This document shows, one piece after another, positions 1 to 11,579 of a stretch of 64,000 nt of DNA. Origin of the DNA: Doris montereyensis (Eukaryota; Mollusca; Gastropoda; Nudibranchia; Dorididae); the NCBI GenBank assembly GCA_037039925.1, contig JAXRKP010001701.1, positions 5,001 to 69,000 of the forward strand. Direction: 5' to 3'. The notes under the pieces are model-generated. The model was not told the DNA's origin and did no database searches. It saw nothing but the letters and a program-made list of their open reading frames with translations. The position numbers were made by a program, and so were the translations under genes. Position 1 is the first letter of the stretch. The number at the start of each line of letters is the position of its first letter.

Positions 1-235
1 TGATGCAAGAACATCTGTGAAGAGGAAGGCTGCAGACTTTCCAAATGAGCGGCCTTCCAAAATTATGTGTGAGGACGTGTGAGAGAAATCGGCACTTACT
101 ATGAAAGATGTGGACACTCTATTGCCGCAGAGTCAGAGACTATCGTTTGAAGTAAGAGGAGACCTAAAATTCCGACCACACTTGCAGAAACCTTGCTTGT
201 TGTTCAAGATTACACGTGAGTCATAGATTATCTCC
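1..235 (+). pseudogene. Possible FLYWCH/MULE-type transposon coding remnant
   Basis: The first bases read in frame as a short basic peptide containing SVKRKAADFPNERPSKI, ended by a stop near position 84. After a frame change the text continues with a segment resembling IPTTLAETLLVVQDY. This pattern of a basic KRKA stretch, PSKI and then P.IPTTL.E resembles the linker after FLYWCH zinc fingers in MULE-like proteins of invertebrate genomes, as I remember them. No zinc-finger cysteines are visible because the window begins here. A GTGAGT follows at about 213 and could be a splice donor. The call is weak and rests on a remembered motif; a decayed host exon is an alternative. Confidence 0.25.
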
Positions 236-369
236 TCCTCCTCCTTCATAATGTCAATACTTGAATTTAACTTGTTAAATCTAAATTTTGTAGCGCTTTC
301 CCTTATTAGTTAGCTGAAAGCATCGTACACTTATTTCACACTCTAAGGCGAATAGGTGCGAACACTGAC

Positions 370-515
370 AATAATACCTTTATTCATCGAAAGAAAGAAA
401 TTACGTTATGTTTCTCATAAGTAAGTTTAGAAATCACAATACATACATCTATTCATTATTAAAATTGCTAAACATTAATGCAGTAATATAATAAGAGTAT
501 TAGTATGACAAATAC
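370..515 (-). repeat. LINE 3'-tail repeat, inverted partner of 62600-62745
   Basis: About 140 bases match, in inverse orientation, the block at 62600-62745. The shared core includes a run around TTTATTCATC, CTCATAAGTAAGTT and GCTAAACATTAATGCAGTAA. In the right-hand copy the block ends in AATAAA followed by a (TTA)n run, the usual 3' end of CR1/L2-like LINEs, so both copies are probably 3' ends of one LINE family. The orientation here puts the tail towards position 370. No coding remnant of that LINE is seen beside it. Confidence 0.6.
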
Positions 516-1039
516 ATCACAGAAATGCCCTTCTCTATCTGTAGCCGGTACTCATAACCACCTAGTCAGTCGGGATAATGTGTGTGCAGTAAAACACAAT
601 TTAAATTTGATTTCTTTATCTTTAAAAAAAAACACGGATTTTCAAGAGTTATTTTTTCCACACAGATGCGGCTTCATGACGGAAGAGGTGGGTGTGTTTT
701 GAAAACATGACCACGTTCGATATACGACTGGTGTAATCTGCCAGGAATGAACGAAATAGGTGGAGTCGTAATAATCACCCTTTGAAGTCACAAACAGTAG
801 ATCGGCGCAACTAGCCGGAAGCCGCAAGTTGTGATCACGGGAAATGCACGTCAACTTAACAACAAACACGGTGAACTTCAAGTATGTACTGGTTACTTGA
901 GCGAATATAGAAACGCCTCTATTATGTGTTTAAGTGGGTCGTGGTTAAAGGGAGAAATGCTGGATATTAGTTTTTGAGATAGACGGCTTTGTGTTGAAAG
1001 AAATTATCGGGATACCGCAAACTTGACAAAAACCTGTCG
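516..1039. other. No gene seen
   Basis: This stretch has only short open frames without recognisable motifs and no clear repeat structure. It is unannotated spacer between a LINE-tail repeat and the first LINE. Confidence 0.5.
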
Positions 1040-3420
1040 AGGAGCTGTATGTGCCCGTGTAAACAAACGTTGGTGTCATGAAAATAATATCAAATTATGA
1101 CAAAACACTCATCTGTGACATCCTTAGCCTGTCCTTAAGACCGTATTATATGCCACGAGAATATAATAAGATAATAGTAAATGTAGGCTATATTCTATGC
1201 GACGCTAACACAGCAACAACAACAATGGAGATTACAGACACATTTAATGAACGATTAACGTTATCCCCCGATTCTGTGATAGTTACAACTGGGGATTTCA
1301 ACCAAAGGAACATTGACCCTTCCCTTTCCATTCTACCAGCATGTAACATGTCCAAAACATAAAAAGATAAAATACTTGACCTACTCTATTCTAATATGGC
1401 AAATGGATATAAAAGCAATGCTCTTCCACCACTCGGCACATCAGACCACAACATGATACTAATGATGTCCAAGTACAAGGCCAAACTGATTGAGAAAAAG
1501 ACAGAAAAGAAAACTGAGTTTGTCTGGAATGATGATGCATGTGAAAGGTTGAAAGGGTGTTTTGCTTGTACTGATTGGAGTGTGTTTGTGACTCATGTGA
1601 GAGCCTTGAGGAACTGAATGATGTTGTGAGCTCTTATGTTAATTTTTGTCAAGAAAATGTCCTAGAAAAGACAACCGCAAAAAAAATTTCAAAATTATAA
1701 ACCATGGGTGACACGCGAACGAAAACTTTTACTCAATAAAATTTAAAAAACGCGCATTCATGGAGAAAAATGTCAAAAAGAAAAAAACAGTTCAGATGGA
1801 ATTAAAAAAAGAAAATTTAAAAAAAAATGCCAAAAGAAATACAAAAAGGACATTGAAGAAAAATTTAGATCAAATAACTTGGAATGCGTCCGGGATGGAA
1901 TGAAAAACAGTGTAGGCTATAGGAACAGAAGAAAAACCTGTATTTTTAAAGAGGAAAATAAAAAGAGTATGTTGACGACCTGAACACTTTTTATGCTAGA
2001 TTTGACCAACTTGACTTTTCTGATCAAATAGATAGTACAGGAAGCAGCCTCAAAGAAAAGGAAGATACACCAATAACAGTCAATGGAAATGAAGTAAATA
2101 AACTTTTCAAAAATCTTAAAATAAACAAAGCCTGTGGACCGGACAATGTCATGAAATTATGTTCTGGTGAACTATCAGGTACATTTTCGTGCACATATTA
2201 ATTTATAACTGTCGTTAAATGATATACCGAATACTTGGAAAATGTCCCAAATATCTCCTGTCCCAAAATGCAGTAATATATAACAAATAAATGATATATG
2301 ACCAGAGGCATTGACATCTACTTAAATGAAATACCTTGAGAGGATTGTGTTAAAAACAATTCTAATAACAAGTAATACTCACGACCTACACCAATTTGCC
2401 TATAAATCTAAAGGAGGCGTTGAAGATGCTATTCTATTTTTTTACAAATAACATGTACCATCATCTTGATACTCCAAAAAGCTATGTCATAATTATAAGT
2501 CAAAACGTTTTTCGTTGATTTTCAAGTGCTTTTAATACAATACAGCCACATCCTGATTCCTAAATTGTTATATATGGGTTTGGGGAAAAGTGTAACTCTG
2601 TGTTGTAACCAGCAGACCTCAATTCGTTAGTTTAAAATTAGAGAATTATATTTTTTACTCGTCAACAATTGTAAGAAACACTGGAGCACCTATACTCTTT
2701 TCTATTTACACAAATGATTGTAAAACTGCTTATAACTTCATCCCAATAATAAAACATGCAGATGATACATCTATCCAAGCTCTTATCAAGATCAGAAGTA
2801 GACCTAATCAATTATGCTCAAGCAATCAAAAGGTTTGTAAAATGCTGTGATGACAATTATTTACAACTTAATGTTAAGAAAACAAAGGAAATGATTTTTG
2901 ATTTTAGGAAGACAAATAACACCAATAATGATATTGTTATAAAGATGAAACAGTGGAGAGAGTTAATGAATATAAATATACCGGCATAATTTTTGACGAG
3001 AAGCTAGAATGGCAAAAATAATCAAATAAAGTTTTAAAGAACGTTAACAAAAGAATATATTTTATGAGGAAGCTTCATAAGTTTCAAATTAATAATATTC
3101 TAATAAGACTTTTCTATCAAGCTTGCATAAAGAGTATTATTATTTTTAGTGTAACAGCATGGGGAGGGAATGCACGGGATAGAGAAAAGAAAAAAATCTA
3201 TTAGGATACTAAAACACGTAGGGAAACTCATAAATAATGTAGAGCCGGAGAACTTTGCAGATCTGTATGAGAATAAATACAGATCATACTCAGAGTATAC
3301 TCAGAGACAACATCCATCCTCTTTTCCCCACATCCAAAACATTGACGAGATATTTTAGATCTTTTCTTCCAAATGCCATACGAAAGTTTGACCATACCTA
3401 ATTTTGAAAGTACAATGGCC
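1040..3420 (+). mobile_element. Degraded CR1/L2/Rex1-like non-LTR retrotransposon
   Basis: Pieces of one LINE open reading frame lie in order on the plus strand. From about 1078 there is an apurinic-type endonuclease segment with a PYYMPREYN stretch and the GDFN metal-binding motif (about 1292). It continues after a stop to GTSDHN (about 1435), the catalytic SDH motif. A charged linker follows, then reverse-transcriptase remnants: ADDT at about 2758 (the YADD box), CDDNYLQLNVKKTKEMIFDF (2845-2904), and a C-terminal part reading NARDREKK and later FLPNAIRKFD (to about 3400). Stops and frame changes occur throughout, so it cannot encode a working enzyme. The C-terminal style is that of the L2/Rex1/CR1 group; the exact clade is inference. 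Confidence 0.8.
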
Positions 3421-3639
3421 TTTTACTTACAATGTTTAAGAAATGGAAATTGATGGATGGTGAATGAATGATTCATGATAAGTTGATGAATGTGTATGAA
3501 ACTAAGCTGATTTGTCTATAATTATTTTTATGTGTATTGTTTAACCGCACTATCTATTTACTCACCTTTGGATCAATATATTTTTCCCTGAAATTTATAC
3601 ATTTAATGATTTACTGACGAGAAGGATAAATTTACAAGC

Positions 3640-6090
3640 GGTTACAGGGAGTGATAGAAAAGCTTTTCTCTAGAGATGTCAATACCGTGTTGGGAGATGA
3701 CAATGCAAACAGACAACACCGGATATGAAGAAATAATGGGCAAACATGGATTGGGAGAGATGAACGGCAATGGTGGGAAAGGTTTGCAAATATGTGTTCC
3801 TTCAACGGATTGGCTATTGGCGCTATCATTTTTTCTTCACAAGAAAATGCATAAGGCCACATGGGTATCAGCAGATGGAAACACAGAAAATCAAATTGAC
3901 CGTTTCTGTATATCTCATAAATTTAGACGCTCATTGGAAAATGTTCGAGTTCTGGAGGCGCAGATCTATGACTAGACCACTATCTACTCTGACAGTATTG
4001 AAACTAAGACAGAGATGGTTTCAGGCTACCAAAATTCTAAAAAACCTAATACAAAGAGACAAGAAAAAACAATTCCAGACCTGCCTCAAAAACAAATATC
4101 AGCCTCTAGAACTTATCAAGAGGTGTAGATACCCATTGGAACCAAGCTTTGAAGGAAGTCTTTACATAGACATGTGAAGAAATTTTTAGGAAGAAAGGAC
4201 TACAAACACAAGGAGTGGATTAGCTGGAAAACATAACTTGACAAAAAAGCAGTCAAGAGGAGGAAGAAGGAAGCATTTAACACTGGTAGGACAAGGATTG
4301 AAAAAGAAAAAAGCCACCCAGGTAAAGAAAAGTATCAAGACGGACAAGGACAGGTTTGTCCCGAAACTTGCAGAAAGAGCCGAAAAAAGCTGCACAAAGT
4401 GGACATACAAGGACAAACAGCAAAACTATTAGCCGGTAAAAGCCAGCCAACAACCGCACAAGTGAAGGATATCAATGGTAATCCCATTTTTGACAAGGAA
4501 GCACAGAAAAGACGATGGGTGGAACATTTTGAACATCTACTAAACAGATCATCCCCAAGAAGACATCTCTTTATCAGCTGTGGACCACCAACACGAGCAG
4601 AGATTGCAAAGGCTATAGCTAAACTATATTCAAACAAGGCAGCAGGTCCAGATTCTATGCCACTGGAGGAATTGAATACAGCCACACCTACAACAGTCAA
4701 TATTTTACATTGATTGTTTGAAAAGGCGTGTAATGAAGAGCAGTGTCCAATACATTGGAAAGAAGGACATCTCATAAAACTTTCAAAGAAAGGAGATTAG
4801 CAACTGCAATAATTACATAGCAATAACTCTCCTCTCCATTCCAAGTACGATTTTAATAGAGTTTTATTAGAAAGAATCAAGGATGCAACAGATGAACACA
4901 TCAGAGTCCAGCAGGCAGGCTATCGGATAAAAAAATGCTCTTGCACAGACCAGATTACAACCTTAAGAATCATCATTGAACAATGTGTTGAATGGACCTC
5001 TTCATTGATGCTAAATTTTGTTGATTACGAAAAGGCATTTGACAGTATTGATAGGGTCACCTTATGGAAAATCACGAGGAACTATGTTATACCTCAGAAA
5101 ATAGTCAAACTAACAAAAAAAAAGAAAGATGTACAATGGCATTAATTAAACGATTTTACATGATGGACAACTTACATACAGCTTTGAGATAAAAACAGGT
5201 GTACGGCATTCCTATTTATTCTAGCAATTGACTGGCTTATCAAAGAAACAACAGCAGGAAGAAGAAATGGCATTTAGTGGACACTAAGGACCCATCTAGA
5301 TGATTTTGATTTTGCAGATGACCTGGCACTATTATCACACAACCACCAGCAGGTGCAGAGTAAAAAGGACAAGTCTTTCAGAATTATTCAATTCGCTTGG
5401 CCTCAGAATACATCCCGAAAATCAAAGATACCTAAAGTGAAAACAACAAGTTCTGAACCAGTCACTGTGGACAGTAAGCCTCTGGCAGTAGTAGACAACT
5501 TTACCTATCTTGGCAGTGTAGTAGATAATGTAGAGGAACAACCGCATATATCAAGACACGAATAGGAAAATTAAGAACAGAATTCAGGAACTTAAACAAA
5601 ATCTGGACGGACAGCACCATCACCACTAAAACAAAGATTAGACTTTTTAACTCTAACCTCAAATCAGTATTGTTATATGGATGTGAGACCTGGATCCGCT
5701 CTAAGACCTGAGTAGAAAACTTCAGAGCTTTGTAAACATTTTCCTTAGGGAAAATACTACAGATTCAGTGGTCAGATAAAATCTAAAATGAAACACTTTA
5801 GGGAAAAACAACGCAGAAACCGATAGCAGATGAAATAGGACTGCGGAGATGGAGATATATAGGACACACCTTCAGAAAACCTCAGAGAAGTACTAAAAGA
5901 CATGCCCTTCAGTGGAACCCAAAGGAACAGAGGGTTAGGGAAGGCCACGGTTAACCTGGAGAAGGGTAGTGGAAGATATCTTGAGGAGAGGGGTCTTTCG
6001 TGGAGGGACTCATCAAGGGTTGCCCAAGATTGAAATATGTCGAAGTATGTTGTTCGTGGCCTTTACCCTAGTATAGGTGAAAAGACAATG
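3640..6090 (+). mobile_element. Degraded RTE-like non-LTR retrotransposon
   Basis: The order of domains is preserved but the frame is broken many times. The endonuclease begins near 3690 (GDDNA, a degraded GDxNA box), then GKHGLGEMNGNG and HKATWVSADGNTENQIDRF (3850-3905), a hallmark of RTE-type endonucleases. The reverse transcriptase shows GPDSMPLEELN (4645), FVDYEKAFDSIDR (5018), DFADDLALLSH (5310), a weak YLGS box (5506) and VYGCETWIRS (5675). The end carries RGLYPS (about 6055), like the terminal residues of many RTE proteins. A basic linker fills 4180-4430. The element is dead; it belongs to the same broad group as the antisense element at 49631-53171. Confidence 0.82.
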
Positions 6091-6224
6091 ACGATGATAA
6101 TGAACTTTGTTTTTAATTTAAATGCATTGATGTATGCTTTTACTTTTTCAAACGGAAATTGTGATAACACAACTATAATTTCCTTTTTTAAAGGATTAAT
6201 AAATATAACTGCATTAAATTGAAA

Positions 6225-6720
6225 AACAATCATTTTCCAATCAATTAAAATACTGATTTGATCCGATCATTTTATTAGCTAAGAACGTAAAGCAGGGATT
6301 TGAAATGTACATGCGAAATATGGACGGTGTGGGTGAAATGGTTCCTGAGTTATATGGGGTCAAAGTTAGAGACGTTCAGCTTTATTTAGATACAAGTACA
6401 AGCATGCCCGTAAATAATAATGGATTGTGATTTCTCTTTATAATAAAGCTACATCTCTTAAATTTTGACTGCGGCTAACTCAGAAACCATTGTATGGGTT
6501 ACGGGTGATATCAAGTACGATTGTTAAATTAAATTACCACTCGATACTGAAATTACGTGTGCTTTTTACGTAGTAATTGATACTGAAGTTATGCGGGCTT
6601 TTTTATTGTAATGACCAGAAATTGAGAAATTATACTGGTAATAATAAGTTTCGTGGATCGCAGGCAAACCAATATTTTTTAACCAATTAAAATACTGATT
6701 TGATCAAAGAGTTTATTCAC
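6225..6720 (+). repeat. Unclassified dispersed repeat, permuted relative to the 48.8-kb copy
   Basis: Two parts match the reverse complement of the insertion at 48808-49213. The first part, 6225-6400, contains AATTAAAATACTGATTTGAT, GTACATGCGAAATATGGA and GGTTCCTGAG. The second part, 6480-6715, contains GGGTGATATCAAGTAC and CGTGGATCGCAGGCAAACC and then repeats AATTAAAATACTGATTTGAT. In the 48.8-kb copy the second part comes before the first, so here the order is as expected for two tandem, incomplete copies. No coding potential is visible. Confidence 0.65.
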
Positions 6721-6764
6721 AAAGAAAAAACTCGAGAAAATTTTCAACTAACCTTGAGCACACG

Positions 6765-6816
6765 ACGGTTTGGTTATTGAGAGGCCAACACCCTCCATCT
6801 GGATTACCGTGTCCCC

Positions 6817-6819
<3 letters not shown>
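6765..6819 (-). repeat. tRNA-derived SINE head fragment
   Basis: On the minus strand this stretch reads as the left part of a tRNA-like promoter head, with GGAGGGTGTTGGCCTCTCA matching the heads at 14090-14130 and 15910-15945. It breaks directly at the (GA)n microsatellite, so only the head is left. It is too degenerate to be a functional tRNA gene. Confidence 0.5.

Positions 6820-6912
<93 letters not shown>
6820..6912. repeat. (GA)n microsatellite
   Basis: About 46 perfect GA units, abutting a SINE head on its left side. Confidence 0.97.
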
Positions 6913-6914
<2 letters not shown>

Positions 6915-7181
6915 GTTACCACATCACACCTAACAATAATAAAAGCACTTATTGTGTATGCTCACTATTGAATCCCCCGAACTAAATGAAATAGGTCAAC
7001 GGTAAGCCATTTTATTGTAAATGCAGCTAAAACTAAAAGAAAAAGAAACCCCCTCCAAAAAACGGCATTACCGATCTTCACTGCAAATAAAGATTTACGA
7101 TTTTTTTTTTATAAATACACGAGTCACTTACATGAGTCACAAAAGGGGTTTATGCGAGTAAGTACAGACAAATGACAAAGA

Positions 7182-8250
7182 CTAATTTAGTATAGCAAAA
7201 ATAATCATCATTATTATTATCATCATCATCATCTTATTATTTTTATTATTATTATGTTTCGTGCTCAAAAAATATGATTCCAAACAAGACAGTACTGTGC
7301 CAGAGATGCCAAATACTGCATGAAGCCTCTGAAGCAGAATATGGTGATCGATGGTGTCGAAAGCAGCCGAAAGGTCTAACAGATTTAAAAGTGTAATATA
7401 GCCATTATCAATTACATTTAAAAGATCATTTAAAACTCGTAACAACTGGGTTGCAGTGCTATGGGTAGCTCGATATGCAGATTGGAATAATTGTTGTACA
7501 AAACATTTTCCCAAATGCGATAGCAATTGTAAAAATAATAATTCTACAATCTTTGATAAAAAGGGTAAATTGGAGATGGGTCTGTCATTTTTTAGTATTT
7601 CAGGATCAAACTTTGATTTCTTTAAAAGCAGTGTTAAAAGAGCTGTTTTGTAAATATCTGGTACAATACCTGTCTTATGGAATCATTCACAATCAAAGTT
7701 ATATATGGTACTATTACGTCAATACATGTTTTAAGTAAATCCGTATGGAAAGGATTTAGATCACAAAACTTTGATTGCGATAAAAAAATAATATTTTTAA
7801 CTTCCTCTTTTGAAACAGCTCTAAAAGACGAAATGATGTTTCCTGAAAATGTAGAAATATCAATATCAGTATCTGTAAACACAGACGAGTTTAGAGGTAA
7901 TTTCTGGAAGTGCAATGGAGAGACTTGTAGATTCAAATGTTTGAAAAACAAAAAACATTTGGATGAAAATATACCTTTGTTGAAAAACTTGCCCTAAAAG
8001 GATTCCTGTGCCTCCCCCTCTATGTGCGTCTCTTGAAATGATTTAAAAAGATAGCCTGGAGGTGTAAGTGTTGTGATGTAAGTTTCGTTGCCACCTCTCC
8101 TAAGCCAAGTTTCAGTGATGATGAAGATATCGATGTTATGTTCATCTACCAAATCACTCAGTTCAAAACATTTATTTTTTTGCACGATTGCGCATTAATG
8201 TGACCGATTTGTATGTTATCAATATTACAACAAAAATTCTCTGTAACAAT
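7182..8250 (-). mobile_element. Antisense CR1/L2-like LINE fragment with internal deletion
   Basis: Read on the minus strand, three coding remnants are in order. At 8185-7994 is an endonuclease start with DIFIITETWL (the catalytic ETWL). At 7951-7634 is the linker before the reverse transcriptase with FRAVSKEEVKNII and CDLNPFHTDLLK. At 7510-7270 is the reverse transcriptase with QSAYRATHSTATQLLRVLND and LLDLSAAFDTIDHHILL. The endonuclease stops after the first catalytic region and is joined almost directly to the linker, so most of the endonuclease domain has been deleted. The (ATT/ATC)n run at 7204-7256 lies inside the 3' side. Frames shift between blocks and the element is inactive. Confidence 0.82.
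7204..7256. repeat. (ATT/ATC)n trinucleotide repeat
   Basis: A mixed ATT and ATC run directly downstream of the antisense LINE coding remnant, possibly grown from the LINE tail. Confidence 0.8.
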
Positions 8251-8779
8251 AGGTATTGAATCTGAAGGTTCTCATTTGTAAAAACAATTTCATCCGTTAT
8301 TTGGTAGTTAGTTGTACTTTGATTCGTCTGTACCTGCCCCCCCCCCCCATCCCTCTTTTTGTTGGTGTAAATCTCGATATGTGTAAACACTTCAAACGTT
8401 ATAAGATGTGTGGTGGGGGCAAACGTTGTTTATCTTTCAGGGTGTGTAGCTCAGTAGCAGTGTTTGTAAAGGCACCAACTTACTGAGTCATGGTGTGGAA
8501 TTGTCGAGAAGACGCTTGTTTATTTCGTATTTGAACACACCAACCAGAACAAAGGACGTAGATCGAGCTTTCGTGGGGAAAGCATGACACTGTTCCAACT
8601 TGGTAAACTGATTTGGTGAACACTTTCTAGATAGATTTCATGACATCAAAATAATCCCCAATAAAATATCCAGAAATACGAGTTTCGACTTCTTAAATTG
8701 TTTTTAAAGTTATGCCATTGTAAAGAGTGTTAAAATCACGTAAGTAGATAAAACTAATAAGTACAGAAAAACAAGAAAC
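8251..8779. other. No gene seen
   Basis: Contains a C13-like homopolymer near 8337-8349 and short uninformative open frames. Nothing else is recognised. Confidence 0.5.
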
Positions 8780-10990
8780 AAAAAGGTTTTAAACAAACGA
8801 AGACCCCGTAAACCACAAATGTTTAAAATTACAGAAAAATAACAAACTAAGGCGAATAAAGCAAAACAAAAAGTTTATAGTAGAAAAATAACAAACTAAG
8901 ATTTTTACAGCAAAAAAGTTTATTATTAAAGAAAAATAACGAACTATGACTAATAAATCATAGCAAAAAAGTTTATCGTTACAGAAAAATAACACACTAT
9001 GACTAATAAATCATAGCAAAAAAGTTTATCGTTACAGAAAAATAAACACTATGACTAATAAATCATAGCAAAAAAGTTTATCGTTACAGAAAAATAACAC
9101 ACTAAGACTAATAAATCATAGCAAAAAGTTTATTGTTACAGAAAAAATAACACACTATGACTAATAAATCATAGCAAAAAAGTTTATTGTTACAGAAAAA
9201 TAACACACTATGACTAATAAATCATAGCAAAAAAGTTTATTGTTACAGAAAAATAACACACTAAGACTAATAAATCATAGCAAAAAGTTTATTGTTACAG
9301 AAAAATAACACACTAAGACTAATAAATCATAGCAAAAAAGTTTATTGTTACAGAAAAATAACACACTATGACTAATAAATCATAGCAAAAAAGTTTATTG
9401 TTACAGAAAAATAACACACTAAGACTAATAAATCATAGCAAAAAGTTTATTGTTACAGAAAAATAACACACTACTATGACTAATAAATCATAGCAAAAAA
9501 GTTTATCATTACAAAAAGATAAAAACCCAAGACTAGTATATCAAAAAGATTTATAAGGAGAGAGGGAAAAATAAGACTAATATACAAATCAAGACTGGTA
9601 TAGTAAAAATATTTTTAAGGACAGAAAAAAACAAATAAAACCAGTATATTAAAATGATTCATAAGGACAGAAAGTCAAACTAAGACTATGTATATTCAAA
9701 AGAGTTATAGGGACAGAAAAAACCCAATCCAGATTGGTAGATTAAAACGATTTATAAAGACAGGAAAAAAAACTAAGACTGGTATATCAAAAAAGATTTA
9801 CAAGGACATAAAAAACAACATAAGACTAATATATTGAAAAGATTGACAAGGACATAAAAAACAAACCAAGACTAATACATTCTAAAGATTTACAAGGATA
9901 TAAAAAACAACCTAAGACTGAGATAGTAAAAAGATTTATAGCGACAGAAAAATTTCAAACTATGACTAATATATTAAAAATATTTACAAGGACACAAAAA
10001 CAACCTAAGACCTATATATTAAAAGATTTATAAGGACAAAAAAATTACAAACTAAGACTAATATATTAAAAAGATTTATTAGGACAGAAAAATAACAACG
10101 TATGATTAGCATATTAAGAACATTCATAAGGACAATAAATTATCAAACTAAGACTAATATATTAAAAAGATTTGTATGTAAGGACTGAAAAATATCAAAC
10201 TAAGAATACTATATTAAAATGATGCACAAGAACAGAAAAAAACAAATTAAGACTAGTATATTTATTTAAAACATTTATAATTACAGAAAAATATCAAACT
10301 AAGTCAATTAAAATATTTACAATTACAGAAAAATACCAAACTAAGACTATATATCAAAAAGATTTATAAGGACAGAACAATACCAAGCTAAGACTATTAT
10401 ATCAAAAAGATTTATAAGGACAGAACAATACCAAGCTAAGACTATTATATCAAAAAGATTTATAAGGACAGAACAATACCAAGCTAAGACTATTATATCA
10501 AAAAGATTTATAAGGACAGAACAATACCAAGCTAAGACTATTATATCAAAAAGATTTATAAGGACAGAACAATACCAAGCTAAGACTATTATATCAAAAA
10601 AGATTTATAAGAACAGAAAATTAACACAAACTAAGACAAGTACAGCAAAAGAGTTTACAAGAACAGAAAAATAATACAATAAGCAGTAAAGCAAAAATGT
10701 TAACAAGTACACAAAAAATAATAAACGAAGATAAGTTTTAAAGCAAAAACGTTTATGTATACACAGAAATTTCAAAAACTAGGATTAGTATAGCAAAAAG
10801 GTTGATAATTCCAGAAACACAACACAAACTTAGGAATATAACATAACGGTTTACAAGTAAAGAAAAAGAACTAACTTAGAAATATAACACAAATGTTCAC
10901 GAAAAATACAGAAAAATAATAAACTAAGGAGTCTAAACAAAAGGCCTACAATAAGTATAGAAAAATACCAAAGTTACAAGTATAACACAA
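8780..10990. repeat. A/T-rich satellite array, units of about 48-53 bp
   Basis: A continuous tandem array of about 2.2 kb. The consensus contains AAGACTAATA, CAAAAAAGTTTAT and ACAGAAAAATAA. At 8940-9510 about eleven near-identical units of about 53 bp occur, alternating between CTATGAC and CTAAGAC variants. From 9520 to 10350 units are strongly diverged (AGACTGGTATATC, AAAGATTTATAAGGACAG). At 10365-10605 five virtually identical 48-bp units with ACAATACCAAGCTAAGACTA are found, and the array then decays to about 10990. There is no coding potential. Two separate homogenised cores within one decayed array point to local, recent expansions. Confidence 0.93.
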
Positions 10991-11287
10991 AGGTTCATGA
11001 CTACACAGGTGGCTTTCCTCGTACATTCAGCCCGCACCACCCTCTGGCCACTAAACAATGATAGGAAACGTATGCACACATACAAGATGATGTACCAAAA
11101 GGGTGCTAAAAACGTGACAGATTCATAGGATTATCCCGTAGGCCTACTTTGTTCATCGATCGTTTCCCCACGAAATAGTTTGAAGCGATCTCTCCGACAT
11201 TGCTTTCCTTTCCCTAAATCAACCTGGCTACCCTAAGGAAAATAGGTAATATGAAAACAAAAGCGAACTTGTATATATACAAATATA

Positions 11288-11372
<85 letters not shown>
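11288..11372. repeat. (TA)n microsatellite
   Basis: About 42 TA units, followed by a short CACACA-rich segment near 11400-11430. Confidence 0.97.
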
Positions 11373-11376
<4 letters not shown>

Positions 11377-11579
11377 TCATTATTATAATACGTTCTCACA
11401 TCAACACACACATCACACACACTCACACATACATACATCAACGTATACACACTGACACGTCCGCTCGTACTCAAAGTATTACGGTGGACGGAACATCGAT
11501 CTTCCTCAGTTCTGTCAATTGTTTTACGTGTATCTATTTTTGGGGATAGTTTTCGACTCAACTCACTACTTATTTGGAT

